From Stenocarpella maydis (taxonomy: Eukaryota > Ascomycota > Sordariomycetes > Diaporthales > Diaporthaceae): 64,000 nt of DNA. A program made the position numbers and the translations under genes. The stretch spans positions 124,001 to 188,000 of the forward strand of contig NQMI01000060.1 in NCBI GenBank assembly GCA_002270565.1, written 5' to 3'. Of this stretch, positions 34,269 through 46,243 are shown in pieces. Under the pieces are notes generated by a model. The model searched no databases, was not told where the DNA came from, and saw only the letters and a program-made list of their open reading frames with translations. The first letter of the stretch is position 1; the number at the start of each line of letters is the position of its first letter.

Positions 34269-36763
34269 TCACCTCCGGCGCTGCAAGGCAGCTTCCGTGC
34301 CGGGGCTTGGTGGAGGTGGGCCGGTCGTCCAGTTTGATGGCTGAGGCCCCAGGATAAAGTCCATGGTTCCACCGTCCTCAAAGAGATCAGCCCATGTCAC
34401 CCATGACTTATTCCAGTTCTCCCCGTTCACCTTCAGGCTCTGGACGTAGTACGATGTCTCACTCCCCCCAGTTGTTGTTATGTCAAGCTTCTTGCCATTC
34501 CGAAGATTAATGGTCAGATCCGAGAACCAGGGACTCCCGATCAAGAACGTGGTCTGGCCAGTCATCGGATACAAGCCTAGCATCACCCACAACACCCAGG
34601 TCTCCATTGCGCCGGCGTCCGAATTGCCAGGCAGTCCAGTAGGTGTCGGCGAATAGTATGCTCGGGCGAACTTGCGCGTGTAGTAGACGGTACGATCCTG
34701 GCGATTGACAAAGTTGAAGAGGTACGGGGTCGTGAATGAGGGCTCGTTACCGGGGTTGAAAATCATCTGGTCAAAGGAGCCCGAGGGATAAGCTCCCGGG
34801 GTGAACATCGTCTCGAGGCGCTTCACGAAGTTCGCCTCCCCGCCGCAGTATGAGATCAGTGTATCAATGTCGTGATGGGCATTCCAGGAATATTCCCACG
34901 GGAGGGCTTCGTAGTCTTTGAGCTTGTTAGCCACGGCAAGGATCCTCTCAAAGCAGCCCCCGAGACCTGCTTACAATAATCAGCCCAGTAACATCCTCCG
35001 CAGCTGAGAGGATCCTGTGTGATGAAGCCAGTAATGTTCCGTGGAACAACGAATCCGGAGAAGCCCAGCGACTCGGCGTCAGGATTCCAATGGTTCCTCC
35101 AATTGCGGCTGCGGTTCAAATACGTGGACGCAGCAGCATTCCCTAGTCCACTCCCAACAGTGTAGACAGAAAAGTCGTTCACCGAGTATTCAACCGCACG
35201 GCTGACAGAGCGACCGAAGGATGGAGTGATGAAGCCATACTCGAGCCAGTCTGGTAGGGCTCCCCGGCCCTCTTTCGTAGACCCGGTTGGATCACGGGGG
35301 TCGTTGTTATTGGTCGGCGTCACCTCTGCGTTCGCGAGCATTGAAGCATACCCATCCGCCCAGTCGATTGCACCCCGCACGCCCTTGACGTACGCATCTG
35401 CTAGGACATTGTCGCTGTTGGAACCGCCTTGAGTCGCACCGTTCCAGAAGGATGAGCGTGCGTCAGGGGCGAAGCCCTCGTTTCTCCAGACGTCGATTAG
35501 GGAGCGGATATATTCCTCGTATGCTACGGGCTGGATGAGGTGGAACAAAGATGTACTGCATCGAAACTGTGAAGGCGTTAAAGTTGCATCTTGTGAGGCC
35601 TCAACTCAATCTAGGACGTACCAAATCCCATAATGTGAAAATATCATCGTAGTATGGCTCTGAGGATTTCCACAGAGGGTTCTCTCCTGTCTTATTTGTC
35701 GGAATAATATTCATGTGGTATAGTGACGAGTAGAGCAGCTGTAAATCAGTTGTGCTACTCGTGTCCGAAGTCGTGACCTTAGACAGAACTTGTCTGTTCC
35801 ACGCATCCCTGGTCTGTTCCGTCAGTTCTCGCAGACTCGTCCCGGCCGGAATTTGTGAATCAACGTTCGAACACGCTTGTGCCGTTGAGAGAAATGATAT
35901 TCCAACTCTTGAAGTGACGTTAGTGGCGCCATCGAATGTGTACAGGACACCAAGGCGCGAGGTCGAGGTGACGTTGTCGCCGGCAGGATACTCGACAAGC
36001 GAGCTGTTGGTATTCCCAGCGCCCAGAAATGTCTTGTAGGACGATGGCGCAGGATCGAAGTGCCCGCAATAGTAGATGGTCCACTCTGGTGCTCGATTCC
36101 AGCCGTTGTTGTATGAGCCGTAGCCTCTGTAGTAGCCACTTTTGGTATCGCCGCCAACCACTTCGATATTACCTCCCAGATAGGACTGCTGAAGGCCCAT
36201 GCCGCGGTAGCTCGAAAGCACATGGCTCACGTCGACGATTACGTTCCTCGTCTGGTTGGTAGGCGGGAATTGATATTGGTAAAACCCTGCCCTCTCCGTA
36301 CCCGCCAACTCAACAGTTATTCCGGATCCCAAGAATGACTTATAGTACCCAACTTGACTAAGGTCTGGGGCGGCTCTAGTGGCGTTATGGTCGGCTAGCG
36401 GGTTGGAAATGTTGCCCAGGACTGGCATCTGCGAAACGACTCCATACTTGGGTGCTCCACCCGTACCACTCTCGTGAAGCATAGAAAAACCGGTGAAGTT
36501 GCCGTTGGGTCTATAGCCGGAGTATGCGTCAGAGCCGTCGTACAAATCTGGCCCGAGTTTCACTATGCCAAGCGGCCTGCTCACGCCCGGAAACGTGTTC
36601 CCGCCGTTTGCCTGGCCCGTCTTTTTTCATTGATTAGCGCAGTCGAAGAATGGACATTTGCGTGGGCGGAACAAACGCTGGGCAGCACGTAGCTGGTCAA
36701 GTCCACGGCCGAGACCGTGTGTGAAAGCCAGAAAGCTATGGTGGCTGCAAAGGCGAGTGCCAT
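34269..36763 (-). CDS. Secreted GH92 alpha-mannosidase
   Basis: About 771 residues. Minus-strand exons are 36763-36677, 36611-35622, 35566-34975 and 34915-34269; phases agree, and each splice restores a family motif (FTLWDL with FRCSTSLFHL, WADYYYEALPWEYSWNAHHD). GH92 enzymes are Ca2+-dependent exo-alpha-mannosidases that trim mannans and N-glycans. The protein starts with a signal peptide (MALAFAATIAFWLSHTVSA). Family blocks include ANGGNTFPGVSRPLGIVKLG, GYYRGYGSYNNGWNR, GNSDAGAMETWVLWVMLGLY and a final GGSETSYYVQSLKVNGENW-type beta domain. Many N-X-S/T sites fit secretion. The exact bond specificity is not visible. It looks intact and sits next to the APH relic, transcribed towards it. Confidence 0.88.
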
Positions 36764-38779
36764 AGTCGCTGTTCATCAAGCAACGGAAAGAAGAATGCGG
36801 AACTGGTAATTGTCGAACAGAGCCTTATAGGTAGCCAAGTCGTATTTGGCGATCTCCTTTCCGTTCCACAGTATTTACCTCATGATAAATTAGGCCTTGT
36901 ACATAGAATCAACACATTATTCGGCGGAGACAGTGTGTCACAACGTGTTTGCTCGCGTGGCTATGAATGGGCAGTGGATGCTCCCGGTAAATGCATGAGC
37001 TAAAGACACAGCCCAGACTGCAATGGTGAATCTGGATAGTGATACAAATCAAGAGTGAAGCGGCACAGTAACCTGGAGGGAAAGGTTTTAAGCGTGTAGG
37101 TGGGTTAGATGAATGCGCCCCGCCGCAGATGTTGCTTGGAACTATCATCCGAGCAATGTAACGTGGGCTGCACCCTTGCCTTCCGAGTATTCTCCATGAC
37201 CGGCCTGTCCCTTGTGACCAACTGGAGAGGTACATACGAGAAACGTCAGTGATGGTATGATTCATGAAAGGGTTTAGAGAGAAGGGGAATGGTGAGGGGC
37301 GCTACTGTTTTTGGCAGCTCTAACGGAAATTCGGCATCAGGGCGCGGTGCAACGTTTACAGGGCTACCTACTTACTAGTAGGTGCACATGCATGAAGTTT
37401 CCTACCACCTGGGTGAGCGCAGCTGCCCCCGATCAGGAGTTGTGTAGCTTTGGCCTTAAGCTGTGCCGCATAGGCCAATAGGAACCAATCCGGGAAAGAC
37501 TAGCAGAAAACTATTTGATCCCATCTACGGCGCTCACTTGACTTGATTCGTGGTTTTGCCTTTACTCGACAGCTTCTTGTGTTAAAAGCGCATGTCTGCA
37601 TCAACATATGGAGTTGTGATTATCAGGCACGTGGTGGAATGTCCCGTTTTGATTTGCTTGAGACCCTTATCGATCCGTACCTCATGGCTGTCGTTTAACT
37701 ACATGCAGGCGATCGTCCAGGGCTTTATAGAAGATACCTAGGTACGTTGTTATAATAGGCAAATAAGTTTCCGGACAAGGCGCTATTTAGATAATACTCA
37801 CATAATATACATCACTGAATTCTAATAAAAATTAATATGGTATAATGATGTTTATTCTAGAATTTAGTGGTGTATATTATCTGCATATCACTGGCGCCTT
37901 TCCTAATGCTCATTTATATATTAGAAAAGCTTCAAAGGGTTTTGAATTCACTATCAGGGTTATGGGAAACAGAATTGGGCTTCATTTCTTTTGAAGCGGC
38001 TTTGTAAAGCCTAACTGTGACGCAGTACGCGATGTCGTTTTCACGATGAGGCCAGATTTTAATCATCTGCCTCACGCACCAGGACATAGCTCACGGGTAC
38101 AATCTCCCTCAGAGCTCATGTATTACTAGAACTCACCGCGTAGGGATCCCATTGGCCGCACCAGGCATCGGGGTTTATCATTTCGTTAGGAATAATATGT
38201 TCTGCCGTCTAATTAGAAGACCTCTGACCCGTCCGTGAGCAGTAGATTGCTTACCCCCATCTCCGTTACTGCTGCTTTGGCTTGAAATCCTTTCCTTTTG
38301 GCGTCAGTCATGTGAAACAGCAGGCATAGCTTCATCAAGTCCCGCAGTGTGTTGCCGTCCAGTGCTTGGGGGGGGGAAGGGGGGGGGTTTCGAAACCCGG
38401 TTGACTTGGCGGGCAAACATCTGTTGGCATGATGGTGCGAGGGCATATATCAACATCGCCCAAGCCGGAAGTATGTCAACATTGGGTTTTGGGGGTTCAG
38501 CCCACGAAGCTTGTATTTGAGGGCCAGACAGAGGATGCGGTCTCCCAGCTTGTTGAGGTAAGGTTAGAGAGATAAGTTTTAGGATCCAAAACGTTTGCCT
38601 CCCTCCTTGGACTAGTTAGCTACCCACAAGGAACCTTGCAAGCCAAAACGATGCGCGACGCGGACCCGAGGTCTCTCGCATTCGAGCCGAGCTAGCCACA
38701 TGTCTAACCTACATCTCGACCGCCCAGATACTATTCCCATCTAAACCCTCGAGCTCGCCTTGCAGACACAACCGTCACC
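36764..38779. other. Long spacer with hairpin element
   Basis: About 2.0 kb. It contains the promoter of the GH92 gene, a TACCTAGGTA copy (37735-37744), the inverted-repeat element at 37751-37925, and G runs near 38370-38390. No coding sequence is supportable. Confidence 0.5.
37751..37925. repeat. Imperfect inverted repeat, hairpin or MITE-like element
   Basis: The left arm (37751-37829) and right arm (37851-37925) are diverged reverse complements around a loop of about 21 nt. The best part pairs ATAATATACATCACTGAATT on the left with ATAATATACACCACTAAATT, the reverse complement of the right arm, both continuing CTA...ATAAA. Further out, AAGGCGC pairs, then AAATAAG with AAATGAG. Several mismatches are C/T or G/A differences, as expected from RIP or deamination. 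It carries no gene and looks like a short decayed foldback or MITE. Confidence 0.6.
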
Positions 38780-39155
38780 TCAACAGCACCTAGGGCACGA
38801 GTCCGTCCCCCACCCGCAGCAGTCCCTCTGCGCGGTGTTGAAGCAGTCGCAGCAGCACGACCCCTCGAAGCCGCTGCACGCGCAGAGGGTGCAGCGCCTC
38901 CCCAGCTCGTTGAGGACGTCGCCCTCGCGCCTGGCGGGGGACATGTTGCTCGCCGACCCCTGTGTGTATTGTCCCGCTTGCGTCTTTAGCCTTGGTTTGC
39001 ATAATAGGATTGGATTTGGAAAGGAAAAAAAAAAGAAAAAAGAAAAAAGAAAAAAAAGGGCCGGCGGGGGGGGGGGTGGAATCACTAACTTGTGGGGCGG
39101 CGAGGGCGAGGCTGACAAGGCCGATGAGTATCGTCGCCGGTAAAGGTAGCTTCAT
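38780..39155 (-). CDS. Small secreted cysteine-rich protein
   Basis: 81 residues from two exons, 39155-39090 and 38959-38780, separated by a 130-nt intron (GTTAGT...CACACAG) that contains long C and T runs. Exon 1 is exactly a signal peptide (MKLPLPATILIGLVSLALAA, then PQ). Exon 2 gives a 59-residue mature part with 12 cysteines: three in C-X2-C-X-C, then C-C-C-X-C, a C-C pair, and a final C-X2-C-C at the very end. The even number and the pairs suggest disulfide bonding. I recognise no named family; it has the size and layout of the small secreted proteins that fungi deploy on surfaces or in hosts, but nothing here shows a role. A single-exon reading would run through the homopolymer tract and is unlikely. 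Confidence 0.7.
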
Positions 39156-40913
39156 GGCGAGTGTATAGGTACTTAAGGTTCCTCTTTGCTGGCCAGGCCT
39201 TGGAGAGTTCAAGATCCAAAAGGTTGGGACCTCGAGGGTCAGTGACTATATAGCAAGTAAGGAGAAACGGCAGAGGGCATGATGGAAACCAATGCCATGC
39301 CCTCCGCAGACAGTTTATATGCCTGCCTGCCTGCCATCCACACGAGGCGAAACATCATCGAGCCAACCAAAGACCGGACATCGCTCCCATCACCTCAATA
39401 AGCGCTAACACCATCACCCTCGCAGAGTCCGAATCACATAGTCCGAGGAAATCCTGGGGGGGACAAGAAGGCGGGGAATATGTGATGATGATTCCGTGGC
39501 GTCCCCAAGCTGCCCATTTTGCCCTCCTGAAGAAGCCGCAGGCGAGAACAACCCAACCAGGTTGCTCGGGTGGCGGATCTACCTTGACAAGTTGTGGCGA
39601 GTAGAGCAACAAGACCACATACCCTGGCAAAAGGCAGCACGAGACCGTGTAAGCAGGATCCCAGCTTCGGTTTCGAGACACCCTACCTGTCCGCAGCATA
39701 CTTGACGGTTTGGCTGGCCGAGGTTCGACGTAGCTAATTACTTGAGTAACTTTGCTACGTAGATACCTAGGTACCTACTGGATATATATATATATATATA
39801 TGTCTTTGGCTTCCTTCCCCATGTCCACCCCAGAGGCACCACAGACGCACCCCCTTTCTTCCTCATCCAGGTACTACCTGAGGTGCGTGTGTGTAGAAGG
39901 ATCTCTGTCAGTAGTAATGACTACCGCCAATCTATTTAGGAATAGTTAGCCCGAGACTCTGGGCACACCAACACGAGACCAGGCGGACGGACAGACAGGC
40001 ACAGTTGAGAGCCGGTCAGTGTTCAAGCTGAGCAGATCCGCCGGACGTGTATGAATGGAGACGGCAGCCCGTACAGATTATCTCAACTTGCACGCCCAGT
40101 CCGTCTCACGTCACCCCATCCACCTAGCAGTCCAGGAGGGGCAGGCAGGTCCCGCTCGCACTCATGTACGAAAAACAACCCCCAAGACATCAATGCTCAC
40201 AAGGTTGGCTGCAAGTCTTCCTCGCCACGGGTATTCATTACTCACCAGTGCTACAAAATTATCAAACAATACCTTCGCGAGGAGAGGGTGCTCTACACCG
40301 AACCACGGAAAGGAACCAGCTGTCATCCCCAAGTCAGGGCCCCGGCTTTTCAAACCGAGCCGAGCCAATCCTCCCGACCCCTTCCAATCCCTCCTCAATA
40401 TGTGTGCCCTCTTCGAGACCATAGCAGACATGGCCGACCAACAGGTTGCGTCGTCCCTGCCAGCACACATCCTCGGGTAGTTTGCGTATGTCTTCCTGTG
40501 ATGTCTTCCTTGCTGTGCCTTTTTCACTCCCTCCTCTCTGTTCCTCCGTGCTTGTCTCCGCGTTCCAGCCAAGCCAAGCTAAATGTGTTACCAAATCCGT
40601 GGAAAGAACCCCCCTTGTCACCAAGCTCACCTATGTGGGTATCCCTTTTTTTTTGTCTTGTTTCGTTCCGGTCCAGACCCGTAGACCACTCCATATGTAT
40701 GTTTTTGGTTATGTTTATACAGATACGAGACGCCTTTCAATGGCATATGTGCGCTGGTAAAGGTTTCCTCGGTTTCCTCCCCGCTGGCGAGTTTCTGTCT
40801 CCCGACTTGGTAGCAGTCGGTCTTGGACTACGGATAGCCGAGCCATGCCATGCCCAGCCTTTCGGCTCACAAGCGGTCAGGCAGCCCAGTGGGATCCCGC
40901 CTTCCGCTTCCCT
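39156..40913. other. Spacer at the accessory/core transition
   Basis: About 1.75 kb. It contains a CTGC repeat near 39320, TACCTAGGTA at 39764-39773 and a (TA)n run. The right half (40050-40910) is open on the plus strand for 288 codons, but the peptide is Pro/Ser/Arg-rich without any motif; it is probably 3' flank of the decapping-scaffold gene. Confidence 0.45.
39782..39801. repeat. (AT)10 microsatellite
   Basis: Ten AT units directly after a TACCTAGGTACCTAC block. Confidence 0.9.
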
Positions 40914-43900
40914 CTAGTACGAGGGGCCGGCGGGGAGAGGTCGTATGGAATCCACGATCCGCTGCGTGAGGGTCGTCATGTTGGAGATGTTCCTCAGAGC
41001 AGGGTCGCTTGGCATAGTACTGCTGAGGCGTAGGAATACGTGCTCAAGGCGGCCCTTGAGCAGCGACATGACCTTGGGTGTGATTTCGCGGACCTGTCCC
41101 TCCTGTAATTCGAAAATGTCAGCTACGCTTCGCCCGGAGAAGAAAAATTGATATGTTCGGAAGGGGCCAGGCATTACTGGAGAGATACTTACAATGCGAG
41201 GGAGAGCCTCGAAGAAGGTGGCCAGGACAACCTCCGTCCAGCCGAGCTTGGTGTGCAGCAGCTGGGGGTTTTCCAGGTTCGCGGTGACAGTCGCTGCGAC
41301 CGTCAAGAGAAGCAGCGGGTTCAAGTTCTGGATGAATGAAGCATCATACTTGGACAGGACCTGCGAGAAGACATCTTCCTCGTTACGGGTGTCTTGAATC
41401 CAGGTCATGACCGCGTCGTCGAACTTGCCCTGCGCCATGTAAGTGCGCACCCGCTCGCAAGCCTTCTCGATATCCAAACGCTCACGGTTGTCCTTGGTAG
41501 TCGGCTGAAAGACGACCTGGGACGTGGAGAGCGGAGATCCAGTGAGCTGCTGATTCTGCTGGGGAGCCTGCTGAATCTGTTGCTGGCCGGTAAACTGGCT
41601 GGACTGCTGGCTCGCCGGGCTCCCAAACTGCTGGGGCTGCTGCTGCAGTGACATGATGCTGGGGTTCACAGGCTGGTTGGGGTACTGCTGATGCTGATGC
41701 GGTGGGGAGACGACGGAAGCCGAAGGTACCCACTGCTGCGGGGAGCCTAGAGCCGCTGCAGGCGCATTGGGGTACTGCTGTGCCCCAGCCTGCGGGCTGC
41801 TGTAGTGCTGCTGAGGCACGACAGCCTGCGCAACATGCTGCAGGGCCTGAGACTGGCTGTGGGAAGGGCTGTGGTATGCGCCGCTGCCTGCTCCCTGAGC
41901 TTCCTGTCCGATCTGACGGGTCCGAGACGAGTGCGGCGGCGACACCTTGTGCTGCTGCTGCTTGACAAGCTCGGTCTGAAGCTTCAAGATCTCCTCCTGG
42001 AAGCCTGCCTGGGCCGCGACCATGGTGTTGAGAGTCTCCGACATGTTTGTGTTGAGAGCAACGAGCTGCTCAAACTTTTGCATGTCCTTCAGGCGCACCT
42101 GCTCGATTGCGCTGAACTGGTTGTTGACATTGACCAAGATCTCCTTGCCGCATGCTGTCACTGCCTCCGTAGCCAGCTTGGTGAACCGGGGGATGATTCT
42201 ATCATCGAGGACGGCGTACAGCTGCTCATCGATCTTGGCGGAGAGGGTGTGAACCATCTTGTCGGTTATGGACTTGACAAGCTCCGGCTTCCGCAGAGCC
42301 TGGTCCACCGAATGAGGCAGTGCGCGCTGCATTTCCTTCTGCACCGACGAAGCCACAGAACTACCGAGCCTGCTTCCAAGCTCAGCAGTCACGGTCCGGG
42401 ACACAACCTCGCTGACCCTAGGCGCTATGGACTTTTCCATTTCATCTTCAATGATCTTGGCGAGCACGCTTTGGCAGTTCTCATTAAGGACATCCGAGAC
42501 CATGCCAAGGAGCTTGAGCTGGCTGCCTTCGAACTGGCCTTCGCGAGCTTTTGCGTCCTTATCAAGATTCTGACGCAGGCCAGACAGACCAGATTGGAAC
42601 GAGCTCGCAATGTTCTCCACGAGGCGCTTCTCCATGGTGTTGATGCGAGTGTCGACTTCTTGCGAGAAAATGGAGGGAGATGCAGATTTTGAGGCCTTGG
42701 CAGGCTCGTGGGCCGTGGTTGCCACAACTTTGGGAGGGTGGCCATTGGTCTGAGCGGCCTCGCGCTCACGCTCAGCCAGCGCGGCAGCCTGTGCGGCGGC
42801 CTTCTCGGCGGCCTTCTCGGCGGCCTTCTTCTTCCTTCCCTTCTTGTCGGGCTTCTCTGTTGGAGTTGACGAGGCAGGCTCGTCCTCCTTTGCTTCCTTG
42901 TGCTTTGGTGGGGTGGCCACCTTCCGCGATGACGGCTCTGGCGCGGGTTCGGGGGCCGTCTCTTTTGGCCGCACGGCCAGGCGAATTGATGGCTGTGCTG
43001 CTGCTGCCGCCGCCGCCGCCGCCTCCTCAGGAAGCTGGTTCGCAGGTTGAGACGGCGGTGACCTCAGCTTAGTGATCGAGACCACGCCGGCTTCCGTAGC
43101 GTCGACGGGGTTGATAACCTTGTTGTCATCGTCCCACCCGAGCTCGGAAGCCTTGATGGACAGGCAGGCCACTCCCTTGGAGTGCATCGCGTAGAGCTCA
43201 AACAGGGTAGCCTCGACGCCCTCGCTGGAGGAAGCAGGGTTCTGGAGGAGGTAGAGGCTCCGCAGGACTCCCTTGTTGGAGAACGAGTACTCCCGCATGC
43301 CACTGATGACTGCGGTAGAGTCAGGAGTGGGGATCGAGGGGTCTTGCGCCACCAACTTCTGGATGTAGTCGACCTGAGACGGGTTGTTCTTCAACGCGTA
43401 CTTAGGCGCTGAAAGGTGAAGGAAGTAGACGGAGTTCCGTGTCGGGTGACCAACAACAATGATGCCGGATGGTGGGTGGTACATGACGCTGCAGACAGCG
43501 TCGGATTCCTTGCTGTGAGGAAGGTTGAATTCCTGGACGGGCTTGCCCAGGGCGAGGTCCCAGAGCTGCAGCGTGTGGTTTTGTTTCATACCCACGACCA
43601 AGTAACGCAGCGCCGTGCGCTTCTGGTACGGCCGGAGCTTATCTAACAGCAGCACAGAAGTAGGCCAGGCCTTCTCTCCTTCTGGCGTTGTTGTCAGGGT
43701 CATCAGCGGCTCCTTCACCTCCGCGAAGGTGTGTGCTGGCCTCGGGTTGCGAGGATCGGATTCCTCGTGGGGGGCCGTGAGGTCACGGACATCCCAGAAC
43801 TTGACGCGGCCCGACTTGTCAAGAGAGACAACGACAGAGTCATCCTGACTGAAAGTGAAGTCCTTACCAGCCTTTCCAGTGTTGATCTTCAGCGAGCACT

Positions 43901-46243
43901 CCTTGGCAAGCCGGTCCGTGTCGACGAGGCGGTCGTGGCCGAGCTTGATGAGATTCCTCTGCATTACATACGACGGCCAGATGATGCTGATTGACTTGCC
44001 GCGGCCAACAGCAAAGTACTCTGGGTGGTTGGTCGAAGTGCGAGCGCGCGTCTTCAAGACACCACCAGGAGCGTCCCCGCCCTCTTGGGCACTGCTTGGC
44101 GGCAACGCAAAGCCATACTGCTCAAGATGAGCATCGTCAAGGTGGTCTTTCTCACCGTTCCGGAGCTGGACCCAGTAGACCGTGCCACTGATTCCGGTGC
44201 CAACAATTGCCTCCTTCTGGGTGATGTCCTGGTCTGCGGGGGTGGAGGAAATGGCAATGTTGAAAATGCGGTCCTTGGTATCAGCAAACAACTTGGCATC
44301 ACGGCCATCGTCCTGCCTAATGACTCGAAGACCGCCAGCCTTTGACATCCCGTAAGCCAGGTAAGCTTCGGAAGCAGCCACGAGGTTACGGTCGACCTGG
44401 TCAAACTCCTTCTTGAGCCGCGCAATGTCGAGAATGGCCTCGTCCCGGAAGACAGGGCGGGTGTCATTGGCGCCTTCCTGGACCGTGATGGAGATCCATG
44501 GCTTCATGGGGAAGTTGAAAACCTTGACAGGGCTCGTGGTCTCCTCAATGACAACGATCTCGTCTTCGGCCTCAGCGCTCTCCCAGCTGTCGGCGACAGG
44601 GCCCTGAGCTGCATCGTCTACAATCTCTCGGACGGCTTTCGCCACCTCAGGACGGAAGGCGGCCTCGAGGGCAGCCTTGTTCTCGTCCTTGTCGAGCTCG
44701 TCCTTGATGTCCGAAGCGGCAGCGGCGGCCGCCTCGTTGAACTCCTTGTCCGTCTGAGCGGCCATCAGCTCTTTGAGATCCTGGGTGATCCTGGCCTGGG
44801 CCTGCTCGTCTTGAGCACGGTTGACTGCCTCACGAGCTTGCAAATCGGCCGTGTTGGCGATGTCGCTAACAGCCTCAGACACTGTCTCTTTGCGCCGAGC
44901 CTCGTGCTCAACATCTGCGTTTGAGGGTTCAGCCTTGTTGTGCGAGTTGGGAGCATCCACCTTTCGGCGGACGGACTCGCGGCCTTCCAGGTGGCTGCTA
45001 GTGCTTGAAAGACGCTTGTGTTCGGGTCCACCGGCCGATCCGGGCTTCTTCAAGATCTGAACCAGGCCAGGAGCTTGGCCCTGGACGCTGGGAGAAGCGG
45101 ACGCGCCGGGGGTCGTAGACTTCCTGCTGGCGCGGTTCTGAGGAGAGGCCGAGGCAGTGAGCTCATCGAAGGGGTTGGTGTAGTTGAAGATGCCAGATTT
45201 CGCAGCAGGGGTGCCATCCCGACTCGAATGTGCGGGGGCCGGAGAATGCTTGAACTTCTGCTGGAGCGCAGGAGCAGCGTCAGGAGAGGCAAAGTCGAAG
45301 GTGCTTGCAGTGGGAACAGCAGGATTGCCACTATTGGAGGAGTGAGACAGGGCCCGCTCGAGGGTAGCAGAGCCCTGCTTTTGGGGTTGCTCGCTTGCCG
45401 GGGAAGCAATCTTGGCTGAGGGATCGGCTTCGCTCGACGCGTGGGGCTCGGGACGGGCATCGCTCTGGCTAGGCTTGGGCCGGTTCAAGAGGTTGAGCAG
45501 ATACTGCTGGGTATTCTCGGGCGGCGGCGCATTGTTCCAGCTGTTTTCAGCCACAGGCTCCTGGGGTTTGGGCGAATGCTCCGACTTGGTCTCGTCGTCC
45601 TGAAACTTGCCTCTCATAAGTGCAGCGAGCAGGCCGGTAGGATCGGCGGAAGAGGGCGCGGGAGCATGAATGGTGCTCGACTGCTGGATCGAGGCGTGGC
45701 GAATGAGCGGTTCGCGCTGAAGCTGGCCGTGTGGCTGCTGCTGCTGCGGCGGCTGCTGCTGTTGTTGCTCTTGCTGCTGCTGCATGCCCTGCTGTCCGCC
45801 TGCGCTGCTGTTCAACTTGAGCAGGCTCAGCAAGCTTGAGGTGCGATCATCGCCACCTTCAATTGGCCTGGTGGCAAACCCAGGAGGATGCTGGGATTGG
45901 TACATGGACCCGACCGGCGGGGTCGGGGCGGCGGGGGGTTGTGGTTGTAGTCGGTGCTGTCTTGAGAATGATATGGCTCATTTACGTGGTGCTGCTGGTG
46001 GTGGTGATAGTGGGAAGCTTGGTGGTTGTTGGCGGCGTACGGATTGAACTGAGAGTGCAGATCGTAAGTGGCGGGGTGCTGCTGCTGATGGTGTTGCTGC
46101 TGGTACTGCGGCGCAAGCGATGATGGGTCGTGGTTCTCATGGCCGCTGGACTGCTGCGAGTGGTGCGAGTGCTGGCGCTGGAGCTGGGCGAGGAGGGAGT
46201 TGAACGAGCCGTCGCCTCCGGCGCCTCCGCCGTAGCTAGCCAT
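40914..46243 (-). CDS. EDC4/Ge-1-like mRNA-decapping scaffold
   Basis: About 1,714 residues. Proposed minus-strand exons are 46243-45986, 45890-41193 and 41102-40914. EDC4-type proteins are P-body scaffolds that hold Dcp2 and Xrn1 through a WD40 propeller and a self-associating C-terminus. Here a Gln/His-rich start (MASYGGGAGGDGSFNSLLAQ) is followed by a poly-Gln stretch, a disordered Ser/Pro region, a WD40-like part at about 535-1030 (DDSVVVSLDKSGRVKFWDVR, NHTLQLWDLALGKPVQEF), an Ala/Lys linker, a coiled-coil, Gln/Pro-rich sequence, and an alpha-helical end (AQGKFDDAVMTWIQDTRNEE) like the EDC4 C-terminal domain. The last intron is 90 nt and in frame, so retention would add 30 residues. The first junction could instead be a homopolymer error (see findings). 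Confidence 0.75.

Noticed and set aside
40051..40917. 288-codon plus-strand frame after the (AT) repeat
   Set aside because: Pro/Ser/Arg-rich without motifs, lies directly at the 3' end of the EDC4-like gene, and overlaps other long frames; most likely flank or 3' UTR.
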